A DNA stretch of 64,000 nt from NCBI RefSeq assembly GCF_022430525.1, contig NZ_CP092520.1:372001-436000 (forward strand). Direction: 5' to 3'. Under the pieces are notes generated by a model. It saw only the letters and a list, made by a program, of their open reading frames with translations. It searched no databases and was not told where the DNA came from. Positions 18,580 through 27,928 of the stretch are shown piece by piece (within the stretch, counting starts at the first letter, position 1; every line of letters begins with the position of its first letter). The position numbers and the translations under genes were made by a program. This DNA comes from Cetobacterium somerae. GTDB taxonomy: Bacteria; Fusobacteriota; Fusobacteriia; Fusobacteriales; Fusobacteriaceae.

Positions 18580-20180
18580 TTATTTTCTCTTTTATAAATA
18601 GCTTTTACAAACCCTAAAAATAGCGGGTGTGGTTTTCCTGGTCTACTTTTAAATTCTGGATGAAACTGACCCGCTATAAAAAATGGGTGTAACTCTTTAG
18701 GTAACTCTACAATTTCTGCTAAAGTTCCATCTGGAGACGTTCCAGATATTTTTAGACCATTTTTTTGAATTATCTCTTTATAAATATTATTAAATTCATA
18801 TCTATGTCTATGTCTTTCATATATAAGCTCCTCTTGATATAACTCATAAGCTAAACTATCTTTTTCCAATTTACATGGATAAAGTCCTAATCTCATTGTT
18901 CCACCTAAATTTTTAATATTTTTTTGATCTAATAAAATATCTATAACTGGAAACTCTGTATTTTTATCAAATTCTGTAGAGTTAGCTGTTTCCATACCTA
19001 AAACATTTCTAGAAAATTCAATTACTGCACTTTGCATCCCTAAACAAATACCTAAAAATGGAATTCTATTTTCTCTTGCAAATTTTATTGCATCAATTTT
19101 GCCTTGAACTCCTCTATCTCCAAATCCACCAGGAATTAATATTCCATTAAACTGTTCTAAAGTCTTTGTATCTAGCTCTTCTGCTTGAATATAATGAATT
19201 TCAGCTTTTAATCCAAGTTCGTATGCTGCATGCTCTATAGACTCATTTATACTTATATATGCATCCTTTAATTCAATATATTTTCCTACAACGGCCAACT
19301 TAATCCTATCAGTTGGATGTTTAATTTTTCTTACAATTTCTTTCCAAGTCTTTAAAGTTGGTTTTTTATTTTCAATTCCTAATTTTTTACATGCAACGTT
19401 AGCTAATCCGTTCTCTTCCATTATAAGCGGCACTTCATAAATTGTCTTAGCATCTGGAGCTTCTATCACAGCATCCTCATCAATATCACAAAACATTGAT
19501 AATTTTCTTTTTATATCTAAACTTACAGGATGTTCTGTTCTACAAACTAAAATATCAGGCCTTATCCCTAAACTCATTAGTTCTTTTACTGAATGCTGAG
19601 ATGGCTTTGTTTTTAATTCTCCAGCAGCCTTTAAATATGGCAAAAGTGTCACATGAATATATAAAACATTATCTCTTCCTACATCATATTTAAACTGTCT
19701 TATAGCCTCTAAAAAAGGTGTAGATTCAATATCTCCAACTGTACCACCAATCTCTGTTATAACTATATCCGAATTATTTTCTTTTCCAACTAACTCTATT
19801 TTAGCTTTTATTTCATTTGTTATATGTGGAATTACTTGAACAGTCTTCCCTAAATATTGACCTTTTCTTTCTTTATTTATTACAGATTCGTATACTTTAC
19901 CAGTTGTTATATTATTATATTTTGTTAAATTTTCATCTAAAAATCTTTCATAATGACCTAAGTCCAAATCTGTCTCAGCTCCATCATTAGTTACAAATAC
20001 TTCTCCATACTCATAAGGATTCATTGTTCCTGGATCTATATTTATATATGGATCAAATTTTTGAATAGTTACACTATATCCTCTTTCTTTTAATAATCTT
20101 CCTAATGACGCTGCTGTAATCCCTTTTCCTAAAGATGATACAACTCCTCCTGTTACAAATACATACTTAGTTTTTTTCAT
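18576..20180 (-). CDS. pyrG: CTP synthase
   Basis: Makes CTP from UTP, ATP and glutamine. 534 residues, full length. N-terminal synthetase domain has [15 protein letters not shown]-terminal class I amidotransferase has the GICLGMQ nucleophile Cys and the QFHPEF His-Glu pair. Start ATG 20180 with GGAGG upstream. A strong terminator (20211-20241) lies only about 30 bases before the start codon, suggesting control by termination/read-through. Confidence 0.97.
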   Translation of the reverse strand: MKKTKYVFVTGGVVSSLGKGITAASLGRLLKERGYSVTIQKFDPYINIDPGTMNPYEYGEVFVTNDGAETDLDLGHYERFLDENLTKYNNITTGKVYESVINKERKGQYLGKTVQVIPHITNEIKAKIELVGKENNSDIVITEIGGTVGDIESTPFLEAIRQFKYDVGRDNVLYIHVTLLPYLKAAGELKTKPSQHSVKELMSLGIRPDILVCRTEHPVSLDIKRKLSMFCDIDEDAVIEAPDAKTIYEVPLIMEENGLANVACKKLGIENKKPTLKTWKEIVRKIKHPTDRIKLAVVGKYIELKDAYISINESIEHAAYELGLKAEIHYIQAEELDTKTLEQFNGILIPGGFGDRGVQGKIDAIKFARENRIPFLGICLGMQSAVIEFSRNVLGMETANSTEFDKNTEFPVIDILLDQKNIKNLGGTMRLGLYPCKLEKDSLAYELYQEELIYERHRHRYEFNNIYKEIIQKNGLKISGTSPDGTLAEIVELPKELHPFFIAGQFHPEFKSRPGKPHPLFLGFVKAIYKRENN

Positions 20181-20210
20181 AAATATCCTCCATTTGTTTT
20201 ATAAAAATCG

Positions 20211-20241
20211 AAAAAAAAAAGGCGAAAAAAAAAATTTCGCC
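20211..20241 (-). terminator. Intrinsic terminator in the pyrG leader
   Basis: Minus strand: stem GGCGAAA / TTTCGCC around a loop of seven T, then ten T in a row (20220-20211). It ends about 30 bases before the pyrG ATG, leaving little room for a separate promoter. Either it is an attenuator for pyrG, or it ends the lgt-lipoprotein transcript and pyrG starts just after it from the weak TATAAA near 20205. Confidence 0.8.
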
Positions 20242-20249
20242 TTAACTTA

Positions 20250-20285
20250 ATCCAATTTTTTATAGGAAACTTATTTTCCTTGGAT
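20250..20285 (-). other. Leader hairpin upstream of the pyrG terminator
   Basis: Minus strand: two-part hairpin with outer ATCCAA / TTGGAT and inner GGAAA / TTTCC helices, 9 bases before the terminator stem. It may be part of a pyrG control element. A TTGACA at 20334-20329 inside the end of the lipoprotein gene, with a poor -10 (TAAAAA), could start this leader. Confidence 0.45.
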
Positions 20286-20314
20286 ATTTTTTATTTTGAT
20301 ATTATTTTTTACCA

Positions 20315-20725
20315 TTATTTTAACTTTTTGTCAACTTTTTTATTTTCCTTATATTGTAAAGTAGACCCATCTTTTAAATTAAAAATTAATATGTCATCTT
20401 CAACTTTAAATGTTTGAACTGTATCTAACTTCTCTAAATATTCAGATTCCATCTTCATAACTTTATCTGAACCTGCCATTAAAGTTGATCCTAATTTTTC
20501 TAACTTGATTTTATTTCCTTTTTTCTCATATCTTCCAAAATAATTATTTAATCCAGAGAATCCATAAAAATTATGTTCGTCAAACCCTATTAGTACATTT
20601 GGAATAGAATTCTCTTGAATTAAAATATACTCTTTCCCTACTAATCTTTTATTTTTTGTTGTCAAGCTTGAACACCCTCCAAATAAAACTGAAATCATTA
20701 ATAGTATTCCTAAGATTTTTTTCAT
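20315..20725 (-). CDS. META-domain lipoprotein (HslJ-like)
   Basis: 136 residues with a signal peptide and lipobox LFGGC, lipidated Cys at C18. The mature part resembles META/HslJ domains (GLNNYFGRYEKKGNKIKL followed by STLMAG). Domain function is unknown; some members are linked to stress or antibiotic tolerance. It starts exactly at the end of lgt (one-base overlap), whose product would lipidate it. Confidence 0.8.
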   Translation of the reverse strand: MKKILGILLMISVLFGGCSSLTTKNKRLVGKEYILIQENSIPNVLIGFDEHNFYGFSGLNNYFGRYEKKGNKIKLEKLGSTLMAGSDKVMKMESEYLEKLDTVQTFKVEDDILIFNLKDGSTLQYKENKKVDKKLK

Positions 20726-21597
20726 TATTTATCACTCCCTGATTTTTTATTAATAACTATTATAATTATTGCTGCTATCAACAACATTATAAAACTTACA
20801 ACATGCGGGGCTCTAAACCCATACAGCATTAAATCTTCTGCTCTAAAGAAACTCACAATTATACGATTAATACTATATATTATTATATATGTCCACCAGA
20901 TTGTTCCCGTAGCATAATTTTTTTTCCTCATAAAAAAATATAAAAAGAAAAAACCTATAAAATTAAGTGTTGCTTCATAAAGCATTGCTGGATGAAGAGG
21001 CAAATTAGGAAATTCTGATCCTGCTGGTGATGATGTTGGAAATACTAATCCCCAAGGAACTAACTCTTTATATTGAGCTTTTTCAGTTAAACTCATTAAA
21101 TTATAACTACTATACCATTGATAAAAACTTGGTTTTAAATTAAATATTACTTTCAATGGAGTAAATGTTGGAACACCATGTACTTCTCCATTAGCTAAAT
21201 TTCCAAACCTACCTATCCCTTGCCCTAAAAGTAACAATGGTGCAACCATATCTCCTAATAAAAATGGATTCAACTTTTTCCTATGAGCATAGATTAAAGT
21301 TCCTATAAATCCACCAATTATACCACCATGTATAGCCATTCCACCTTTCCATACAGCTATTATATCCTGAGGATGAGAAAAGTAATAAGTATAATTGAAC
21401 AAGACATAATACAATCTTCCTCCTAAAAGTCCTGACAGCATTGCAACAAAAGCATAATCTTCAATAATATTTTTTGATATTCCTTTTTTATCAGCTTCTT
21501 TTTTTAATAATTCTATTCCTATAAAAAACGCTATTGCGTAACATAATCCATAATAACTTAATTTAAAACTTCCTATTTGTAAAAATATTGGATTCAT
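20725..21597 (-). CDS. lgt: Prolipoprotein diacylglyceryl transferase
   Basis: Inner-membrane enzyme that attaches diacylglycerol to the lipobox Cys. 290 residues, seven hydrophobic segments. Signature HGGIIGG and GRFGNLANGEVHG motifs are present. ATG 21597. First gene of an lgt-lipoprotein pair. Confidence 0.95.
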   Translation of the reverse strand: MNPIFLQIGSFKLSYYGLCYAIAFFIGIELLKKEADKKGISKNIIEDYAFVAMLSGLLGGRLYYVLFNYTYYFSHPQDIIAVWKGGMAIHGGIIGGFIGTLIYAHRKKLNPFLLGDMVAPLLLLGQGIGRFGNLANGEVHGVPTFTPLKVIFNLKPSFYQWYSSYNLMSLTEKAQYKELVPWGLVFPTSSPAGSEFPNLPLHPAMLYEATLNFIGFFFLYFFMRKKNYATGTIWWTYIIIYSINRIIVSFFRAEDLMLYGFRAPHVVSFIMLLIAAIIIIVINKKSGSDK

Positions 21598-21783
21598 ATA
21601 AAATCTCCCTATTTGTAATTTTTATATATCTAGCTTTGATTTGATTATATCACCACTTCTAATTTTCGTAAAACTTTTTTTAATTTTTTCTACATTATTT
21701 AATAAATCAATGTCCTTTTTATATTTTTTTTGTATAGTTTTTGTTAACCTATATTTAATTATTGTTTATTTTTACAATTATAG

Positions 21784-21812
21784 TTGAATTTTTAACGATT
21801 TTAGATTAAAAT
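21784..21812 (+). promoter_or_regulatory. Promoter of flavodiiron protein gene
   Basis: -35 TTGAAT (21784-21789), 17-base spacer, -10 TAAAAT (21807-21812), about 40 bases before the start codon. The rest of the 255-base divergent gap to lgt is A/T-rich with no further feature recognised. Confidence 0.7.
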
Positions 21813-21852
21813 ATAAGCAGTTAATATAGACTAAAATATCAAGGAGGAAAAT

Positions 21853-23064
21853 ATGCATTATCATGCGCCTATTACAGAAAAAGTTTTCTGGATTGGAACT
21901 AACGATAGAAAAACTGAAAGATTTGAAAATTATTTGCCATTACCGCAAGGTGTTGCCTATAACTCATATTTAATAAACGATGAAAAGACTTGTATCATTG
22001 ATACAGTTGACTTCTCAACAGCTGGATTATTTATTGAAAAAATCAATGGAATTTTAAAAGGAAAAGCTCTAGACTTTATTATAGTTAATCATATGGAACC
22101 TGATCACTCTGGCTCTTTAGGAGAAGTTATGGCTCATTTCCCTGAGGCAAAACTTATCGGTAACGTAATAACACTAAAAATGATTAAAGCTTTTATACCT
22201 GATTTTGATGAAGCTAAATTTATTTGTATCAAAGAAGGAGATCAATTAAGTTTAGGACATCACACTTTAACTTTTGCTATGGTTCCTATGGTTCACTGGC
22301 CTGAATCAATGGTTACATACGATATGACTGATAAAATTTTATTCTCGAATGATGCTTTTGGAAGTTTTGGAACTTTAGACGGAGGAATTTTTGATGATGA
22401 AATCAATTTCTCTTTCTATGAAGATGAAATGAGAAGATACTATTCTAATATCGTTGGAAAATACGGACCTCAAGTTTTAAATGCTATTAATAAATTAGGT
22501 GGACTTGAAATAAAATATATCTGTCCTTCTCACGGAATTTTATGGAGAAAAGATATATCTGTAGTTATTAATCACTTTGCTAATTGGGCAAGTTTTACTC
22601 CTGAAGAAGAAGGCGTTGTTATCGTTTACGGTACACTATATGGAACAACTGCAAAAATGGCAAATGTTATTGCTAGAGAACTTGCTTGGAATGGAATTAA
22701 AAATATAAAAATATATGATGCTTCAAAAACTGATCACTCTTATATTATTAGCGATATTTGGAAATACAAAGGGCTTATTATTGGATCTGCAGCTCATAAC
22801 AATGATGTTTATCCTGTTTTACAAGGACTTTTACATAAATTAAAAAATTACGGTTTAAAAAATAGATATCTTGGAATTTTTGGAAACATGTTATGGAGTG
22901 GTGGTGGAGTAAGAGGAATACAAGCTTTTGCTGATGCACTTCCTGGTTTAGAAGTTATTGCTGATGCTGTTGAAGCTAAAGGTGAACCAACTCCAGAAGA
23001 TCAAAGAAAATTAGAAAATATTGCTAAAGCTATGGCTGAAAAGCTAAAAAGTGAAAGACAATAG
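21853..23064 (+). CDS. Flavodiiron protein (FprA-type O2/NO reductase)
   Basis: Soluble O2- or NO-scavenging enzyme of anaerobes. 403 residues: N-terminal metallo-beta-lactamase-fold diiron domain with HxExDH at H80-E82-D84-H85, then a flavodoxin domain from about residue 255 (VYGTLYGTTAKMANVI) binding FMN. No rubredoxin tail, so an external rubredoxin or reductase must feed it. Start ATG 21853 after AAGGAGG. Confidence 0.95.
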   Translation: MHYHAPITEKVFWIGTNDRKTERFENYLPLPQGVAYNSYLINDEKTCIIDTVDFSTAGLFIEKINGILKGKALDFIIVNHMEPDHSGSLGEVMAHFPEAKLIGNVITLKMIKAFIPDFDEAKFICIKEGDQLSLGHHTLTFAMVPMVHWPESMVTYDMTDKILFSNDAFGSFGTLDGGIFDDEINFSFYEDEMRRYYSNIVGKYGPQVLNAINKLGGLEIKYICPSHGILWRKDISVVINHFANWASFTPEEEGVVIVYGTLYGTTAKMANVIARELAWNGIKNIKIYDASKTDHSYIISDIWKYKGLIIGSAAHNNDVYPVLQGLLHKLKNYGLKNRYLGIFGNMLWSGGGVRGIQAFADALPGLEVIADAVEAKGEPTPEDQRKLENIAKAMAEKLKSERQ

Positions 23065-23080
23065 TGTCTAAAACTTTAAG

Positions 23081-23106
23081 GAGAGCATAATTTGCTCTCT
23101 TTTTTT
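23081..23106 (+). terminator. Terminator after the flavodiiron gene
   Basis: Stem GAGAGCA / TGCTCTC (23081-23099) then seven T. The yhdT start codon is only 18 bases past the T-run, so there is no room for a promoter between them. yhdT-panF must be reached by read-through or from a promoter inside the flavodiiron gene. Confidence 0.85.
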
Positions 23107-23123
23107 ACGTTAAGGAGGTTTTT

Positions 23124-23357
23124 ATGAAAAATAATATTAAACAAATCAATAAAGAAGCAATTATTACTTGTTTACTATATCTTTTTTACTTTTGTTGGTG
23201 GTACTATTTTGCATATATTTATAAATCAGATACCAATGAATTTATTTTAGGACTACCTAGTTGGTTTTTTTATTCTTGTGTTTTAGGATTAGTTGTTATA
23301 AATATATTAGTTTTTGTAGCTGTTAAATGCTTTTTTAAAGATATCAATTTAGATTAG
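23124..23357 (+). CDS. yhdT: YhdT-family small membrane protein
   Basis: 77 residues with two hydrophobic helices (about 14-32 and 44-68) and a Trp/Tyr-rich FCWWYYFAYIY segment typical of the YhdT (DUF997) family. That family is nearly always encoded just before panF, as here (8-base gap). Its role in pantothenate uptake is suggested only by this linkage. AAGGAGG precedes the ATG. Confidence 0.85.
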   Translation: MKNNIKQINKEAIITCLLYLFYFCWWYYFAYIYKSDTNEFILGLPSWFFYSCVLGLVVINILVFVAVKCFFKDINLD

Positions 23358-23365
23358 GAGGATTA

Positions 23366-24814
23366 ATGCTTATACTTTTACCAATTATTTTATATCTTTT
23401 TTTAATGTTAGGTGTAGCTTGGAAAGTTAATAAAATTAAAAATAATAACAACGTTGATTTTATGGAAGAATACTTTATTGGAAGCAGAAATATGGGTGGA
23501 TTTGTTCTTGCTATGACAATTATTGCTACTTATATTGGTGCTAGTTCATTTATAGGGGGACCTGGAGTTGCTTATAAATTGGGACTTGGTTGGGTTTTAC
23601 TTGCATGTATTCAAACACCTACTGCTTTTTTAACCTTAGGAATTTTAGGAAAGCGTTTAGCTATAATATCACGTAAAATTGGTGGCCTTACTATCACTGA
23701 TTTACTTAGAGCAAGGTATAAAAACGATATTGTTGTTATTCTAGGATCTGTTATTATGTTAGTTTTCTTTATTGGAACTGTTGTTGCAAACTTTGTTGGT
23801 GGAGCAAGACTTTTTGAAAGTGTTACTGGTCTTCCTTATATTGTTGGATTAGTTATTTTTTCCTTTGTCATAATTACTTATACAACTATTGGTGGATTTA
23901 GAGCTGTTGCTTTAACAGATGCTATTCAAGGTGGGGTTATGTTAATTGCTTCAGGTATTTTATTTTTCACTCTTTTAAAAAATGGTGGTGGAATGGAAAA
24001 TATTATGAGAACAATTGAACAAACAAATCCTGCTCTTTTGACACCAGATTCTGGTGGAGCAATTGCTAAACCTTTTATTCTTTCTTTCTGGATGCTCGTA
24101 GGAGTCGCTATTCTTGGTCTTCCTGCTACATCTGTTAGATGTATGGGATTTAAAGATAGTAAATCAATGCACAATGCTATGATTATTGGAACATCTGTTG
24201 TTGGAATTTTAATGCTTGTTATGCATTTAATTGGAGTTATGGGAGTTGCTATTCTTCCTGGAATAACTATTGGTGATAAAATAATTCCAACCTTAGCAAT
24301 TTCAAAATTACATCCTATTTTAGCTGGTGTATTTATAGGTGGGCCTCTTGCTGCTATTATGTCTACCGTTGATTCATTTTTAATTTTATCATCTGCAACT
24401 ATTGTCAAAGATTTATATATTAACTATATTAATCCAAATCCTGGAGATAAAAAAATTAAAAAGCTTTCACTATTTACTTCATTATTTATAGGAGTAATTG
24501 TTTTCCTTTTATCTCTTGATCCACCTGAACTTTTAGTTTGGATAAATCTTTTTGCTCTAGCAGGTCAAGAAGCGGCATTTTTCTGTCCTATTATTATGGG
24601 ATTATATTGGAAGAGAGCTAACGCTCTTGGTGCTATATCTTCTATGATTTTTGGTGTAGCTTCATACATATATTTTTCTGTTTTTAAAATTAGCTTTTCT
24701 GGTCTTCATCAAATTGTTCCAGTTATTGCTATGAGTTTATTAGTCTTCATTTTAGGTTCTTTCTTAGGTGAAAAACCTGATGAGGAAACTATTGATACCT
24801 TCTTCAATCTTTAA
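23366..24814 (+). CDS. panF: Sodium/pantothenate symporter
   Basis: Na+-coupled importer of the SSS family, 482 residues with about 13 hydrophobic segments. SSS features: GSRNMGGFVLAMTIIATYIGASSF near residues 37-60 and GGFRAVALTDAIQGG. The YhdT partner upstream supports pantothenate specificity over other SSS solutes. Ends at a strong bidirectional terminator. Confidence 0.9.
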   Translation: MLILLPIILYLFLMLGVAWKVNKIKNNNNVDFMEEYFIGSRNMGGFVLAMTIIATYIGASSFIGGPGVAYKLGLGWVLLACIQTPTAFLTLGILGKRLAIISRKIGGLTITDLLRARYKNDIVVILGSVIMLVFFIGTVVANFVGGARLFESVTGLPYIVGLVIFSFVIITYTTIGGFRAVALTDAIQGGVMLIASGILFFTLLKNGGGMENIMRTIEQTNPALLTPDSGGAIAKPFILSFWMLVGVAILGLPATSVRCMGFKDSKSMHNAMIIGTSVVGILMLVMHLIGVMGVAILPGITIGDKIIPTLAISKLHPILAGVFIGGPLAAIMSTVDSFLILSSATIVKDLYINYINPNPGDKKIKKLSLFTSLFIGVIVFLLSLDPPELLVWINLFALAGQEAAFFCPIIMGLYWKRANALGAISSMIFGVASYIYFSVFKISFSGLHQIVPVIAMSLLVFILGSFLGEKPDEETIDTFFNL

Positions 24815-24818
24815 ATAT

Positions 24819-24847
24819 AAAATGCTCGAGATTATCTCGAGCATTTT
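24819..24847. terminator. Bidirectional terminator, panF / moeA-PBP
   Basis: 13-bp perfect stem AAAATGCTCGAGA / TCTCGAGCATTTT with the loop TTA, which on the minus strand is the stop codon of the MoeA-PBP gene. That gene's last codons therefore build one stem arm. Confidence 0.92.
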
Positions 24848-26730
24848 ATTTCTATAACTTCACCTGGTTTATTTAAACTATATCCATCTAAACTCTCTAT
24901 TTTTCTCTTTATAAAATCAGATTTTAAAAATTTAATAAATTCTTTAATTTTTTCACTATTTTTTATCTCTGGATTTATTAAAAAATCATACTCCTCTTTA
25001 GCCAAGGGAATAAAATCTAAATCTGCTATTTTAGCAGCTTCCATTATTCCTAATCCAACATCAGCTGTTTCATTTTTTATAGCCATTGCTACATCTAAAT
25101 GAGTTGCAACTTCATAATCATAGCCTTTCAAATTTCTATAATCTAAGCTTTCATCTCTCAACCAATAGTCTAAAAGTATTCTCGTTCCTGATCCTCTTTG
25201 TCTATTTACAAATTTAACATTTTTTTCTAATATATCTTTGATTTCTTTTAAATTTAAAGGGTTTCCTTTTTGGACTATTAACCCCTGGATTCTTTCTACA
25301 CCTTTTACCAACATCATATCCTCATCGGGAAAATATTTTTTTATAAAAGAAACATTATATTCTCCATTTTCTTCATCTAACATATGAATAGGTGCAATAT
25401 CTGTATTTCTCTGTTTTATTGCTAATATCCCTCCGAAACTTCCCACATGAGTAGAGCATAACTTTATAGAATCTCCAATTAAGTCCATAATAATATCATG
25501 ACTTCCTATTGATACTAAATTATTATCTATCTCTTTTAATGGTTTTAATAACCTTACCTTTACTCTCTCTCCTAAACCAATCCCTTCAACTGATTTAGAT
25601 ATTTCCAAAATTCCATCCGCTTTTGATAAACTCGTTGTAATACCTGCTCCTCTAGCTAAAGGCATTACTATATATTCATCTTTGCTTTTATGTAAAGTTA
25701 CTCTCACAAGCTCTTTATGTTTTAAAGACGATGCTATATTTTTTCCTAATTTTCCCTCTATAAAATTTTCAACATTAAAAATATTAGTCATCTTTTCTAA
25801 AAGTGGTTTCATAAATATATCCATCGCTAAATATGCTGAAACTGGATAGCCTGGTATTCCTATAACTGGTTTTCCATTTATTTTTCCTAATATTGTTGGT
25901 TTTCCAGGTTTAATTGCTACCCCATGAATAACAACCTCTCCTATCTCTTCAATCACACTTTTTGTATAATCTTTACTACCTGCTGAAGACCCCGCATTTA
26001 CAACTAAAACATCATATTTTTTAGAAAGTTCATTTAATGTTTTTTTCATTTCATTATAATTATCTTTTAACTTTTCTTGAATATGAGGTATCGCACCCCA
26101 CTCTTTTATTTGAGCTGAAAATATATATGAATTACAATCGATTACCGATTTCTCCTTAAATTCCTCTTTAAATATGTCTATAACTTCATCTCCTGTTGGA
26201 ATAATAGCTACTATTGGTTTTTTATAAACCTCTATCTCCTTTATTCCTCCAGTTATAAGTGCTCCTAAATCTTGAGGTAAAATTTTATGATTCGACTTTA
26301 TTAACATTTCTCCTACTACAATATCTTCACCTATTGGCCTTATGTGTTGCCACGGCTTTGCATTCTTTATAATTTTAAAGTTTCCATCCTCTAATTCAAT
26401 TAACTCTTCAATCATAACAACACAATCCCCTAAAGATAAATCCAGTGGATTTCCTGTATTTACATATTTAAAATCATTTTCATTTAAGTACACAGGGGTT
26501 ACTTCCGTCGCTTCTTTTATTTTTTCTGAAAAAAGAAAAATTCCATCCATTGCGCTTGCTGCATATGTAGGAGAACAATAATTAGCATAAACTGCTTTAT
26601 AAGTAACTCTTCCTACTGAATCTAAAACTGATATTTTTTCACTTTTAAAATCAAAAGATATTTCTGAAAAATATTTTTCTAAAGCTAATTCTACATCAAT
26701 ATTATCTATATAAATATTTCTTTTAGACAT
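24832..26730 (-). CDS. MoeA-like protein fused to a molybdate-binding (PBP-like) domain
   Basis: 632 residues: an N-terminal molybdopterin molybdotransferase domain (about 1-400; STGD-like IPTGDEVID, NAGSSAGSKDY, KPGKPT and GIPGYPVSAYLA) joined to a PBP-like domain of the COG1910 type (about 410-632; LVKGVERIQGLIVQKGNPLN, RQRGSGTRILLDYWL, NETADVGLGI). The second domain probably binds oxyanion or cofactor. It overlaps the upstream moeA by 8 bases and is last in the tup-AOR operon. Confidence 0.9.
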   Translation of the reverse strand: MSKRNIYIDNIDVELALEKYFSEISFDFKSEKISVLDSVGRVTYKAVYANYCSPTYAASAMDGIFLFSEKIKEATEVTPVYLNENDFKYVNTGNPLDLSLGDCVVMIEELIELEDGNFKIIKNAKPWQHIRPIGEDIVVGEMLIKSNHKILPQDLGALITGGIKEIEVYKKPIVAIIPTGDEVIDIFKEEFKEKSVIDCNSYIFSAQIKEWGAIPHIQEKLKDNYNEMKKTLNELSKKYDVLVVNAGSSAGSKDYTKSVIEEIGEVVIHGVAIKPGKPTILGKINGKPVIGIPGYPVSAYLAMDIFMKPLLEKMTNIFNVENFIEGKLGKNIASSLKHKELVRVTLHKSKDEYIVMPLARGAGITTSLSKADGILEISKSVEGIGLGERVKVRLLKPLKEIDNNLVSIGSHDIIMDLIGDSIKLCSTHVGSFGGILAIKQRNTDIAPIHMLDEENGEYNVSFIKKYFPDEDMMLVKGVERIQGLIVQKGNPLNLKEIKDILEKNVKFVNRQRGSGTRILLDYWLRDESLDYRNLKGYDYEVATHLDVAMAIKNETADVGLGIMEAAKIADLDFIPLAKEEYDFLINPEIKNSEKIKEFIKFLKSDFIKRKIESLDGYSLNKPGEVIEIKCSR

Positions 26731-27928
26731 TTAATACAACCTCCACTAACTCTCCTTTATAAAGCCCTTCTTTATGTTCTGGTATAACTATATAACCATC
26801 TCCATCTAAAATTGGTCTTATCATAGAAGACTTACTAACAACTGGATAAACTTGTACTTTTTGATCCTCTGTCTTTAACTTAACATTTATGAAGCATGTT
26901 TTTCCAGGGTCACCATAAATATTTTCTTTTAACTTCCCATATATTTTCACTCTTTTTTTATTTAAAAATATTGGTTCAACCAGAGCTTTAAAAACATTTA
27001 CTCCTGATTGAGGGTGTCCTGGCATTCCAAAGATAAATTTATTTTTATATTTTGCTATTATTGTGGGCTTTCCAGGTTTTAAAGATATTCCATGAACAAA
27101 TATATTACCACCTATATCTTCTATCGCTTTTTCTGTAAAATCTCTCACTCCTACAGAACTTCCACCAGAGATTAATACAACATGAGCTGTTTCCAAAGCT
27201 TCCTTTAATGTTGATGATAGTATGCTTAAATTATCTTTTACTAAAAATGTGTTGGTAACCTCTCCTAATCCCTCCTCTATTAGAGCTCTAAAAATATTTG
27301 TATTTATATCATAAACCTCACCTATTTTTAATTCTTTTCCTAACTCTACAATTTCATCTCCTGTAGAAATAATTGCAAATTTTATTTTCTCGTAAACTTT
27401 AACTTTAGAGATTCCAATAGAAGATAAAACACCTATATGACTTGATGTTATTCTTTCGTCTGATTTAACTAAGCAATCATCTTTTTTTATCTCAGATCCC
27501 TTTACAATTATATTTGAAAGTTGTGCGACACCTTTATTAACTAATATCTCTTCACCTAAAGCTTCACAATCCTCTATCATAACCATAGCGTCTGCTCCAA
27601 CAGGAAGCATACCTCCAGTTGGAATATACATACACTGGCCTAACTCTATCTTACTAATATTTTCCTCTCCCATTTTCGCATCTCCTATATTTTTTAAAGG
27701 GATTGGAGAAAATTCACTAGCTCCATAAATGTCTTTAGCTTTTACAGCATAACCATCTACTGTAGACCTATTAAATGATGGTAAATCTATATTTGATACT
27801 ATATTTTCTGCTATAATTTTATTTAAAGAGTTCTTTAATAAGACCTCTTCTATTTTTAATTCTTTATCTAATTTTGATACTATACTATCTATAGCTTCTT
27901 TTAAACTCACTGTTTTAAAAAATCTCAT
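26723..27928 (-). CDS. moeA: Molybdopterin molybdotransferase MoeA
   Basis: Inserts molybdate (or tungstate) into adenylylated molybdopterin. 401 residues, standard domain order. Motifs: NRSTVDGYAV near the N-terminus, ISTGDEIV, SGGSSVGVRDFTE, SLKPGKPT and GMPGHPQSG. Its start overlaps the tatC stop by one base (TAATG), with AGGAGG upstream. Paired with the MoeA-PBP fusion, one may handle Mo and the other W, as suggested for paired MoeA proteins in tungsten users; that split is inference. Confidence 0.93.
   Translation of the reverse strand: MRFFKTVSLKEAIDSIVSKLDKELKIEEVLLKNSLNKIIAENIVSNIDLPSFNRSTVDGYAVKAKDIYGASEFSPIPLKNIGDAKMGEENISKIELGQCMYIPTGGMLPVGADAMVMIEDCEALGEEILVNKGVAQLSNIIVKGSEIKKDDCLVKSDERITSSHIGVLSSIGISKVKVYEKIKFAIISTGDEIVELGKELKIGEVYDINTNIFRALIEEGLGEVTNTFLVKDNLSILSSTLKEALETAHVVLISGGSSVGVRDFTEKAIEDIGGNIFVHGISLKPGKPTIIAKYKNKFIFGMPGHPQSGVNVFKALVEPIFLNKKRVKIYGKLKENIYGDPGKTCFINVKLKTEDQKVQVYPVVSKSSMIRPILDGDGYIVIPEHKEGLYKGELVEVVLNV

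Noticed and set aside
23926-24408. 160-codon open frame antisense to panF
   Set aside because: A shadow of panF, rich in Ile/Pro from complement codons, with no start signal.
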